This document shows, piece by piece, positions 1 to 8,214 of a stretch of 64,000 bases of DNA. The notes beneath the pieces were generated by a model. It did not search any database. It had not been told where the DNA came from and was given only the letters and a program-made list of their open reading frames with translations. Position 1 is the stretch's first letter. Each line of letters opens with the position of its first letter. The translations under genes and the position numbers were made by a program. Location of the stretch: the NCBI RefSeq assembly GCF_014656295.1, contig NZ_BNCD01000010.1, forward strand, positions 62,001 through 126,000. The letters run 5' to 3'. The stretch is from Streptomyces sulfonofaciens. Lineage in GTDB: Bacteria; Actinomycetota; Actinomycetes; Streptomycetales; Streptomycetaceae.

Positions 1-62
1 AGGTGCTTCCGGCCGGGGAGAGGGTGAGGTGCATGGGGTGTGCCTCCTGGTGGATCGGTGGA

Positions 63-233
63 TCAGTGGTGGCGGCGGGCGCGCCGCTCGCGGAGGGCGA
101 AGACGGCCAGCCAGACGCCGATGACGGCGGCGGCGACGACGCTCACGGACAGCGGCGCGTGCGCCACCGTGCCGAGCGCGACACCGAGCAGCAGCAGGGC
201 CGCGACGAGGAAGAGCATGCAGACCTCTTTCAT
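63..233 (-). CDS. Small hydrophobic membrane protein (56 aa)
   Basis: The ATG at 233-231 opens a 56-residue frame closing with TGA at 63. The product is almost all hydrophobic, with two likely membrane segments (about residues 5-27 and 29-48) and an Arg/His-rich cytoplasmic tail (RERRARRHH). I recognise no family and assign no function. It is read away from the TetR gene at 423, and the gap between them carries inverted repeats, so the TetR protein may control it. It is too short for strong coding evidence; the hydrophobic pattern and the position are the support. Confidence 0.55.
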   Translation of the reverse strand: MKEVCMLFLVAALLLLGVALGTVAHAPLSVSVVAAAVIGVWLAVFALRERRARRHH

Positions 234-329
234 GGTCCGTTCCGTGGCCCCGGTCTCAGTGAGCCCGGGTTTCGTACGGCCCCCGGGGCCCCGGCCCCCT
301 GAGTTGCCGGGCCGCGGACTCCCGAGAGT

Positions 330-410
330 CAGTGAACGAATGTAGTTACAACTGTTCACTGATCTCCAGAGTACCCCCCGCCCGGCTTTCCAAGAACAGA
401 GAACAGTTGT
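330..410. promoter_or_regulatory. Inverted repeats between the membrane protein and the FabR-like regulator
   Basis: CAGTGAAC (330-337) and GTTCACTG (354-361) form a perfect 8-bp inverted repeat. ACAACTGTTC (348-357) recurs inverted as GAACAGTTGT (401-410). The stretch is AT-richer than its surroundings and lies just before the regulator's start, so it probably contains promoters for both divergent genes and an autoregulatory TetR operator. The symmetry is seen in the sequence; the operator role is inferred. Confidence 0.5.
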
Positions 411-422
411 TGACTGAATGGC

Positions 423-1040
423 ATGAGTCACACCCTCGGCAAACGGCAGGTCCAGAAGGAGCAGACCCGGCAGGCGCTGCTGGACGCCGCGCTGGCGCTG
501 CTGGCCGACCAGAGCCTGAGCAGCCTGGGCCTGCGGGAGGTCACCCGGGCGGCGGGCATCGCCCCGACCGCGTTCTACCGGCATTTCCACAGCACGGCCG
601 ACCTCGGTGTCGCACTGGTCGACCAGGCCCTGGGCAGCCTGCACGAGATGATCGGCACCACCCTCACCGCCCCGGGCGGCATGGACGAGCGGATCGCACG
701 CAGCGTGGACCTGATCGCGGGTCACGTCCGGCGCTACCCGGCGCACGTGCGGTTCGTCGCACGGGAGCGGCACGGCGGGGTGCAGCCGGTGCGGGAGGCC
801 ATCGCGCGGCAGTTGGACCGGTTCGCGGGCGAGGTGCGCACGGAGCTGGCGGGGCAGCCCGAGTCGCACGGCTGGAGCGAGGAGGACCTGCTGATGCTCG
901 CGCGGCTCTACGTCGACCACATGGTGATGACGGCCGCGGCGCTCCTGGAGGCACCGCCCGGCGGTGCGGGGGCGGTGGCGGGCCTGGCCCGCCGCCAGAT
1001 GCGGCTGATGAGCATCGGCCGCAGGCACTGGCTCGACTGA
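423..1040 (+). CDS. TetR-family repressor, FabR-like
   Basis: A 205-residue regulator with an N-terminal TetR helix-turn-helix (about residues 14-60; recognition motif TAFYRHF at 49-55) and a C-terminal ligand/dimer domain. The wording around the HTH (SLGLREVTRAAGIAPTAFYR) and the ending MRLMSIGRRHW resemble the E. coli fatty-acid regulator FabR, so a role in membrane lipid homeostasis is plausible but unproven. The start is ATG 423. Inverted repeats upstream (330-410) suggest autoregulation. No fatty-acid desaturase is adjacent; the thioesterase-like gene downstream is on the other strand. Confidence 0.85.
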   Translation: MSHTLGKRQVQKEQTRQALLDAALALLADQSLSSLGLREVTRAAGIAPTAFYRHFHSTADLGVALVDQALGSLHEMIGTTLTAPGGMDERIARSVDLIAGHVRRYPAHVRFVARERHGGVQPVREAIARQLDRFAGEVRTELAGQPESHGWSEEDLLMLARLYVDHMVMTAAALLEAPPGGAGAVAGLARRQMRLMSIGRRHWLD

Positions 1041-1471
1041 CGGCGCCCGCCCGACCCGGTCCGCGGACCCGCGCGCGAACGGCCGCCTGTGGCGCGGGGC
1101 CGCGCCCGCACCGGACGCCCCCGCGCCCCGCGGCGGGTGGACGGCGGGTCGCGGGCCCGCGCGGCGGTGTCGTCCGCCGATCGCGATCAGGCCGTCGGGG
1201 TCAGGCTGTCGGAGTCAGGCCGTCGCAACGGGGCCGGCCCCCCGGCCCGCCGGCCCCGCACCCTCCGGGCCGCCCTCCCGGCAGGAACGGCGGAGACGGC
1301 GGAGACGGCAGGAACAGCGGAAACGGCAGGAACAGCGGAGACGGCAGGAACAGCGGGGACGGCAGCGAGGGCGGCGGCGACCCTCGGCGAGGAGGGCGAC
1401 GCTCGCCTCCCGCCGCGGCCGCTCGTGCAGTGCCTCCCGCCCCACCCCGTCCCGACGGGGCGGGGACGGGG
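1041..1471. repeat. Gene-free spacer with an 18-bp tandem repeat
   Basis: No convincing gene lies between these two convergent genes. From 1304 an 18-bp unit (GACGGCAGGAACAGCGGA and variants) occurs three times in tandem (1304-1321, 1322-1339, 1340-1357), preceded by related 9-bp GGAGACGGC units. The + strand has no T from 1277 to 1383 (107 nt). It is not an obvious terminator. Its composition resembles the much larger T-poor tract at 43.4-44.5 kb. Confidence 0.7.
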
Positions 1472-2317
1472 TCAGATCAGGCCCACTCGGGCCAGTTGCC
1501 GCGACTGGGCCACCAGGCGGTCCGCGGTGTCCCATACCTCGGCGTCCTCCTCCAGGAAGCCGCCGGCCAGGTTGCGGGTGGTGACCGACACGCGCAGCGG
1601 CCCCGGGGCGGGCCTCGCCCTGATGTGCGCGGTGAGTTCGACCGTGGGCACCCAGCCGGTGAAGCCGAGTTCGAAGGTGGTGGGCGGCAGGGCGTCCACC
1701 GCGACCAGCAGGGCCAGGGGATCGGGGTCGCGGCCGTCGGCGAGGCCGAACCAGGCACGCATCTCGCCCCTGCCGGAGGGCGCGCCGAGCGCCCAGCCGA
1801 GGGTCGCGGGGTCCAGCTTCATCCGGAGCCGCTCGTGCAGCGGGCTGCCCGGCGCGGGCCGGTCGTCGGGGGCGTCCTCCGGGCCGAGGCACTGCTCGAC
1901 GGGCGGGAACTCGGGAGGCTTGGCCGCGGTGCGCACATCGTCGGGGAGCGCGTCCAGGTCGCCGTAGGAGGCGAGGACCCGGACGCGCTCGACCTCGTTG
2001 CCTTCGGCGTCGTGCTGCACCAGGGCCGCGGTTCCGGTGGAGAGGGTGCGGCCGGTGCGCACGGTCTCGGTGCGGATCACGGCGGGGCCCGGCCGGGAGG
2101 CGGTGAGGTAGTGGGCGGTGATGGTGAACGGGTCGGGGTGCGGGAGCTGGTCCCCGAGGGCCCGGCCCAGCAGGGCCAGGAGGTAGCCGCCGTGCACCGC
2201 GGCGTTCCCGACGGACCAGCCGGCGGAGAGGGTGGCGTCGTAGACGCCGGGCCCGCGGAGCGTCACCGCCGTGTCGCGGTCGAGCTCGCCGTCACCCTTG
2301 GATACGCGTTCAGCCAT
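1472..2317 (-). CDS. Acyl-CoA thioesterase-like (double hotdog) protein
   Basis: A 281-residue cytoplasmic protein of the acyl-CoA thioesterase/TesB-like double-hotdog type. The N-terminal half has the pattern YDATLSAGWSVGNAAVHGGYLLALLGRAL and HYLTASRPGPAVIRTETVRTGRTLSTG, and the C-terminal half has ELGFTGWVPTVELTAHIRARP followed by FLEEDAEVWDTADRLVAQSRQLA. Such enzymes hydrolyse acyl-CoA thioesters, but the substrate cannot be read from sequence. I chose the ATG at 2317; the frame stays open a further 28 codons upstream, in poor coding sequence. It is monocistronic and convergent with the FabR-like gene. Confidence 0.8.
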   Translation of the reverse strand: MAERVSKGDGELDRDTAVTLRGPGVYDATLSAGWSVGNAAVHGGYLLALLGRALGDQLPHPDPFTITAHYLTASRPGPAVIRTETVRTGRTLSTGTAALVQHDAEGNEVERVRVLASYGDLDALPDDVRTAAKPPEFPPVEQCLGPEDAPDDRPAPGSPLHERLRMKLDPATLGWALGAPSGRGEMRAWFGLADGRDPDPLALLVAVDALPPTTFELGFTGWVPTVELTAHIRARPAPGPLRVSVTTRNLAGGFLEEDAEVWDTADRLVAQSRQLARVGLI

Positions 2318-2553
2318 GCCCGTCAGCGTACGACACGAAAATACTAAGCGGTAGCTTTTCTTGCTCGCCCCCGCCCGGCACCCCGACCGGAGCACGGGCA
2401 CGCACAGCCGCCCCGATCAGGACCCTCCGCCCGGGCGACCGGTCCCGGCCCGCACACCCCTCGGGGAGAGGCGGCCCCGGCGCCGGCACGGAGGCGGGGC
2501 CCGGCCGGACCCGCCGGAGCGTGCGGCGCGGTGCCGGCACCCGCGGACAGTGG

Positions 2554-3102
2554 CTACCGCAGGCCGGTGACGGCGAGATCGAGGAGCCGGTCGGCCTGGG
2601 CGGTGCCCTCGGGGGTGTCGGGGGTGCGCCACAGACAGCTCAGCAGCATGATCACGTCGACGGGGTCGACACCGGGACGGATGTCGCCGGCGCGTTCGCA
2701 GGCATCGAGGAGCTGCTGGACGGCCGCGGTGACCGGGGGCCAGGAGGAGCTGATGATCTCCTGCGCCGCGGCCGAGTGGAGGGCCTCGCCGAGGTCGTGC
2801 TTGATGCGGACGTAGGCGCTGAGCGTGGTGAACCAGCGGCGCAGCGCCTCCAGCGGGGGATGGGCGGCCAGGAGCTCGGACACGGAGCCGGTGAGGCGGG
2901 CGATGTCGTGCCGGTAGACCTCGAGGAGCAGCGCTTCGCGGGTGGGGAAGTGCCGGTAGAGCGTGCCCGGACCGACGCCGGCCCGCTTGGCGATGGAGTT
3001 GAGCGAGGCGTCCGGGGACTCGGCGAGGGCGTCGTGGGCGACCTGGAGGATCGCCTCGCGGTTCTTCAGCGCGTCGGAGCGCTGCTGCGGGGCGCCGGTC
3101 AT
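2554..3102 (-). CDS. TetR-family repressor next to an aldo/keto reductase
   Basis: A 182-residue TetR protein with its HTH at about residues 15-58 (GTLYRHFP at 46-53) and a C-terminal domain typical of SbtR/YxaF-like actinobacterial regulators. The start ATG 3102 has a strong AGGAGGA site just upstream; the frame continues 45 codons further but without a ribosome site. It is divergent from the aldo/keto reductase at 3236, and the 133-bp gap holds symmetric repeats, so it probably represses itself and the reductase. The inducer is unknown. Confidence 0.88.
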   Translation of the reverse strand: MTGAPQQRSDALKNREAILQVAHDALAESPDASLNSIAKRAGVGPGTLYRHFPTREALLLEVYRHDIARLTGSVSELLAAHPPLEALRRWFTTLSAYVRIKHDLGEALHSAAAQEIISSSWPPVTAAVQQLLDACERAGDIRPGVDPVDVIMLLSCLWRTPDTPEGTAQADRLLDLAVTGLR

Positions 3103-3153
3103 CGAGTCCTCCTGGGAGTGCGGGCGGGTGCCCGCGGATAGTGCCGTTTGCGA

Positions 3154-3202
3154 AACGGAGACCTCTCCGTTAGCGTCGGGCGGGTCGGCGGAGAGTTCTC
3201 CG
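3154..3202. promoter_or_regulatory. Candidate TetR operators in the divergent promoter
   Basis: Two related perfect inverted repeats are present: AACGGAG-ACCT-CTCCGTT (3154-3171) and CGGAGA-GT-TCTCCG (3189-3202). A third palindrome, CCGTTTGCGAAACGG (3144-3158), overlaps the first. All share the CGGAGA/TCTCCG core. They lie between a TetR gene and the aldo/keto reductase gene, where a TetR operator is expected. The symmetry is direct observation; binding is inferred. Confidence 0.6.
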
Positions 3203-3235
3203 TTTGGCTTCGTTCCCCATTGTAGGAGCCTCCTC

Positions 3236-4285
3236 ATGCGCTATACCAAGCTCGGGCGCACCGGCCTGGACGTCTCTTCGGTCGCGATCGGTGCCATGAC
3301 CTACGGCGAGCCCGACCGCGGGCACCCGGTCTGGTCGCTGGACGAGGCGTCCAGCCGCCCTTTGATCAAACAGGCCCTGGAAGCGGGCATCAACTTCTTC
3401 GACACCGCGAACATGTACTCCTACGGCTCCAGCGAGGAGATCCTGGGCCGGGCCCTGAAGGAGTACGCGAACCGCGACGACGTCGTCATCACCACCAAGG
3501 TCCGCCACCCCATGCGCCCCGGCAGTCCCAACAGCAGTGGCCTGTCCCGCAAGACGATCATGACGGAGATAAACAACAGCCTGCGCCGCCTGGGCACCGA
3601 CCACGTCGACGTCTACATGATCCACCGCCTGGACAACGACACCCCGCTGGAGGAGACCCTGGAGGCCCTCAACGATGTGGTGAAAGCCGGCAAGGCCCGT
3701 TACCTCGGCGCCTCCTCCATGCACGCCTGGCAGTTCGCCAAGGCCCTCCACCTCCAGGAGCGCCACGGCTGGGCCCGCTTCGTCACCATGCAGGACCACT
3801 ACAACCTCCTCGCCCGCGAGGAGGAACGCGAGATGCTCCCGCTGTGCGCCGACGCGGGAGTGGCCACCATGGTGTGGAGCCCGCTGGCCCGCGGCCGCCT
3901 CGCCCGCCCCTTCGACCAGGCCGCCGCCACCCCGCGCGCCGCCACCGACGGCGCCTACGCCGACCTGCTCTACAAGGCCAACGCCGACAGCGACCGCCGG
4001 ATCATCGACGCGGTCGGCGCCATCGCCGGAGAACGCGGCGTCCCCCGCGCCCGGATCGCCCTGGCCTGGCTGCGCCGCAACCCCGTCGTCGCCGCCCCTG
4101 TCGTCGGCGCCCGCACCGCCCGGCAGATCGGCGACGCCGTCGCCTCCCTCGACATCGACCTCACCGACGACGAGGCCCGCCGCCTCGAAGCGCCCTACAC
4201 CCCGCGCCACGACTTCCAGGGCGTCTCCGACGAACGCGAGATGGAACGCATCAAGGCCTCCGTCCCCGGCTACGCCAACCTCTGA
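3236..4285 (+). CDS. Aldo/keto reductase
   Basis: A 349-residue NAD(P)H-dependent oxidoreductase of the aldo/keto reductase (beta/alpha)8 fold. The catalytic tetrad is visible as D56 (FFDTANMYSYG), Y61, K88 (VVITTKVR) and H130 (VYMIHRLD). The C-terminal cofactor region (ALAWLRRNPVVAAPVVGARTARQIGDAV) is typical of the Tas/YajO/PdxI-like group. The start is ATG 3236 with TAGGAG upstream; the frame runs further upstream into the TetR region without a good start. The divergent TetR gene and shared operators suggest induction by a small, probably carbonyl, compound; the natural substrate is unknown. Confidence 0.93.
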   Translation: MRYTKLGRTGLDVSSVAIGAMTYGEPDRGHPVWSLDEASSRPLIKQALEAGINFFDTANMYSYGSSEEILGRALKEYANRDDVVITTKVRHPMRPGSPNSSGLSRKTIMTEINNSLRRLGTDHVDVYMIHRLDNDTPLEETLEALNDVVKAGKARYLGASSMHAWQFAKALHLQERHGWARFVTMQDHYNLLAREEEREMLPLCADAGVATMVWSPLARGRLARPFDQAAATPRAATDGAYADLLYKANADSDRRIIDAVGAIAGERGVPRARIALAWLRRNPVVAAPVVGARTARQIGDAVASLDIDLTDDEARRLEAPYTPRHDFQGVSDEREMERIKASVPGYANL

Positions 4286-4462
4286 CACCGCGCCGATCCG
4301 CAGGGCTCCGCCTCCGCGGCGGCCGGATGCCGAAAGGCCCCCGGGACGGGCCCGGGCCGTGCGGCCGCCGCGCCGTCCCCTGCGGGGGCCGGGCGAAGCG
4401 ACGGGAGGTCGGGCTCGGGGTGGCGCGGGGCGGGCTGTCGTTCCGATCACCCGGGCCGCCCG

Positions 4463-4558
4463 CATCGCACCGTCCGGTCCCCGTGTGATGCCGTGTGGTC
4501 CGCAGGACGGGCCGGGGCGGTCGTACTCGTCGGTTCGGCCGTCCGGGGTGGTCACGCC
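4463..4558 (-). pseudogene. Possible remnant of a streptogramin-lyase-like (Vgb) beta-propeller
   Basis: On the minus strand a 32-residue stretch reads VGVTTPDGRTDEYDRPGP followed by SCGPHGITRGPDGAM. This is the blade repeat of virginiamycin B lyase-type propellers (TTPDGR.TEY..P....GPHGIT.GPDGA.WF). The similarity ends at once on both sides in low-quality sequence, with no start, no further blades and no complete gene. It is therefore best read as a decayed fragment in the 520-bp gap between the aldo/keto reductase and oppF (4286-4805), where I see no other gene. A chance match is possible. Confidence 0.4.
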
Positions 4559-4805
4559 GACGAGGCCGGCGCGTGTACCCAAAGGCCGTGAGGGCCGCGC
4601 ACGTGGACTTCGCCGCCCTCCAGCAGCGCGACCGCGGCGTCGTGCAGTCACCCGGCGCCGCATGCCCGTTCGCCGTAGCCGTACGAGAACAGGGCCGGGA
4701 CGGCACCGCCGGCGCCCCGCGGGGGCAGCCCCGCCGACGTCACTCATCCCCGCACGCCGGGCGGCCGGCCGCGCGGCCCGCTGCTCCGGCGCGCGGGAGA
4801 CGGGT

Positions 4806-5990
4806 TCACTCCCCGGACGCCGTGCCCTCCGCCGCGGCGCCCTCGGACCCCGTGGCGGGCTCGGCCGCCGCGGCGCCCTGCCCGGCAGGGGCCTCGTCCC
4901 TGCCGACCGGGACGAGCTCGATGGCCTCCCTGGCCGCGGAGAGCAGTTGGGTGTCCTGCGGGGCCTGGTCCTCGGCGTTCTCCGGATGGTGGCAGGCGAC
5001 CCGCTGTCCCGGCTTCAGCTCGATGAGCGGGGGCTCCTGGGTGGTGCAGATCCGGGTCGCCTTCCAGCACCGGGTGTGGAAGCGGCAGCCGCTGGGCGGC
5101 GCGATCGGGGACGGCACGTCGCCCTTGAGCAGGATGCGCTCGCTCTTGGCCGAACGGCGCCTGGGGTCCGGGATCGGCACCGCGGACAGCAGGGCCTTGG
5201 TGTACGGGTGCATCGGCGCCCGGTAGAGCGACGAGCGGTCCGCCAGCTCCACGATCTTGCCCAGGTACATGACCGCGATCCGGTCGGAGACGTGCCGGAC
5301 CACGGACAGGTCGTGGGCGATGATCACGTAGGTCAGGCCCAGCTCGTCCTGGAGGTCGTCGAGGAGGTTGACGACCTGGGCCTGGATGGAGACGTCAAGC
5401 GCCGACACCGGCTCGTCCGCGATCACCAGCTTGGGGCTGAGCGCCAGCGCGCGGGCGATGCCGATGCGCTGCCGCTGGCCGCCCGAGAACTCGTGCGGGT
5501 AGCGGTTGTAGTGCTCGGGGTTGAGGCCGACCACCTCCAGCAGCCGCTGGACCTCCTTCTTGATGCCGCCCTCGGGCGTGACGCCCTGGAGCCGGAAGGG
5601 GGCCCCGACGATGGTGCCGATGGTGTGCCGGGGGTTCAGCGACGAGTACGGGTCCTGGAAGATCATCTGGACGTCGCGGCGCATCGGGCGCATACCGCTG
5701 ACGCCGAGGTGGGTGATGTCCCTGCCCTCGAACTCGACGGTTCCCGCGGTCGGTTCGAGCAGCCGGGTGATCAGCCGGCCCATCGTGGACTTGCCGCAGC
5801 CGGACTCGCCCACGACGCCCAGCGTCTCGCCCGAGCGCACCTCGAAGTCGATGCCGTCCACGGCCTTCACCGCGCCGACCTGCCGCTGGAGCATCCCCTT
5901 CCTGATCGGGAAGTGCTTCTGGAGCCCGTTCACCTTGAGGAGGACGTCGCCTGCCGCGGCGCCCTGCGTGCCCGTTGACTTTTGGTTCAC
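4806..5990 (-). CDS. oppF: Oligopeptide ABC transporter ATP-binding protein OppF
   Basis: A 394-residue ATPase, last gene of the opp operon. Walker A is GESGCGKST (61-69), the signature SGGQRQ (169-174), Walker B LVIADEP (188-194) and the switch His H226. After the ATPase comes the oligopeptide/dipeptide C-terminal domain with clustered cysteines (PPSGCRFHTRCWKATRICTTQ and VACHHPE), typical of OppD/OppF. An acidic, Ala-rich tail of about 50 residues is extra. The GTG start overlaps the oppD stop (GTGA), implying translational coupling. It pairs with OppD to drive peptide import. Confidence 0.95.
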   Translation of the reverse strand: MNQKSTGTQGAAAGDVLLKVNGLQKHFPIRKGMLQRQVGAVKAVDGIDFEVRSGETLGVVGESGCGKSTMGRLITRLLEPTAGTVEFEGRDITHLGVSGMRPMRRDVQMIFQDPYSSLNPRHTIGTIVGAPFRLQGVTPEGGIKKEVQRLLEVVGLNPEHYNRYPHEFSGGQRQRIGIARALALSPKLVIADEPVSALDVSIQAQVVNLLDDLQDELGLTYVIIAHDLSVVRHVSDRIAVMYLGKIVELADRSSLYRAPMHPYTKALLSAVPIPDPRRRSAKSERILLKGDVPSPIAPPSGCRFHTRCWKATRICTTQEPPLIELKPGQRVACHHPENAEDQAPQDTQLLSAAREAIELVPVGRDEAPAGQGAAAAEPATGSEGAAAEGTASGE

Positions 5991-7080
5991 AGCTTCGGCG
6001 CAATCTCTTCGGTCCAGATACGCTCCCGCTGCTCCTGCGTCATGTGGCAGGCCGCCCAGTGCCGGCCGCCGACCTCCTGCAGCTCAGGCCGGACGGTGCG
6101 GGTGACGTTGTCCTTCGGGACGTCCGCGTACGGGCAGCGCGGGTTGAAGGCGCAGCCGGACGGGAGGTTGATGAGCGAGGGCGGGGAGCCCTTGACCGGG
6201 ATGAGCCGGTCGGTCTGCTCGCGGTCCAGGCGCGGCATCGAGCCGAGCAGGCCCCAGGTGTAGGGGTGCCGGGGCTCGTAGAACACCTTCTCCGCGGGCC
6301 CGCGCTCCACGCACCGCCCGCCGTACATCACCAGGATGTCGTCGGCGAGCTCGGCGACCACGCCCAGGTCGTGGGTGATGATGATGACCGCGGAGCCGAA
6401 CTCCTTCTGCAGGTCCCGGATGAGGTCCAGGATCTGCGCCTGCACGGTGACGTCCAGGGCGGTGGTCGGCTCGTCGGCGATCAGCAGCTCGGGGTTGTTG
6501 ACCAGCGACATCGCGATCATCGCGCGCTGGCGCATCCCGCCGGAGAACTCGTGCGGGTAGCTGTCCACCCGCTTGTCCGGCTGCGGGATGCCCACCCGGT
6601 CGAGCATCTCGACGGCCCGGCGCCTCGCGGTCTTCTTGTCCACGTCGTGGTGGACGCGGTACGCCTCCACGATCTGGTGGCCGATCGTGTAGTACGGGTG
6701 CAGCGCGGAGAGCGGATCCTGGAAGATCATCGCCATCTCGCGGCCGCGCAGCTTGCGCACGTGGTCGGGGTCGGCGGACAGCAGTTCGGTGCCGTCCAGC
6801 CAGATCTCCCCGGAGATGCGCGCCCGGCGCTTGCCGTACTGGCCCGCGGTGTGCAGACCCATGATGCCGAGCGAGGTCACCGACTTGCCGGAGCCGGACT
6901 CGCCGACGATGCCGAGGGTCCTGCCCCGTTCCAACTGGAAGTTGAGCCCGTCGACGGACTTCACGACACCGTCGTCGGTGGGGAAGTGCACCTTGAGGTC
7001 GCGCACCTCGAGGAACGCGGTGGGCGCGGGCGAGGCGTCGACCACTTCGCCGACGGCCGCTCCGCTCTTGTGGAGTTCGG

Positions 7081-7084
<4 letters not shown>
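5987..7084 (-). CDS. oppD: Oligopeptide ABC transporter ATP-binding protein OppD
   Basis: A 365-residue ATPase with Walker A GESGSGKS (61-68), the signature SGGMRQR, Walker B LLIADEPTTALD, and the C-terminal Opp cysteine region (LPSGCAFNPRCPYADVP, WAACH). It is the partner of OppF in the ATPase heterodimer. ATG 7084 overlaps the oppB stop by four bases (ATGA). A longer open frame upstream is the out-of-frame shadow of oppB. Confidence 0.95.
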
Positions 7085-8079
<995 letters not shown>

Positions 8080-8214
8080 AGCTATCGGCCCGCTGCGGAC
8101 CGCGGGCCACCGCCGGCCCCTGCCGGCTCACGCCGGAGGTGCCCAAGTGGCCCGCGGTCTCGCCGCGCCGGCCTTCACCTGCCTTTCGTGCCGTTAGGGC
8201 GGGTGTCGCCGGGA

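Noticed and set aside
4251..4706. A 151-codon minus frame in the gap before oppF
   Set aside because: Arg/Pro-rich with no domain and no ribosome site; it overlaps the Vgb-like remnant in another frame.
3170..4747. A 525-codon minus-strand frame overlapping the aldo/keto reductase
   Set aside because: It is the antisense of an intact reductase gene. Only the short Vgb-like stretch beyond the reductase (4463-4558) looks meaningful.
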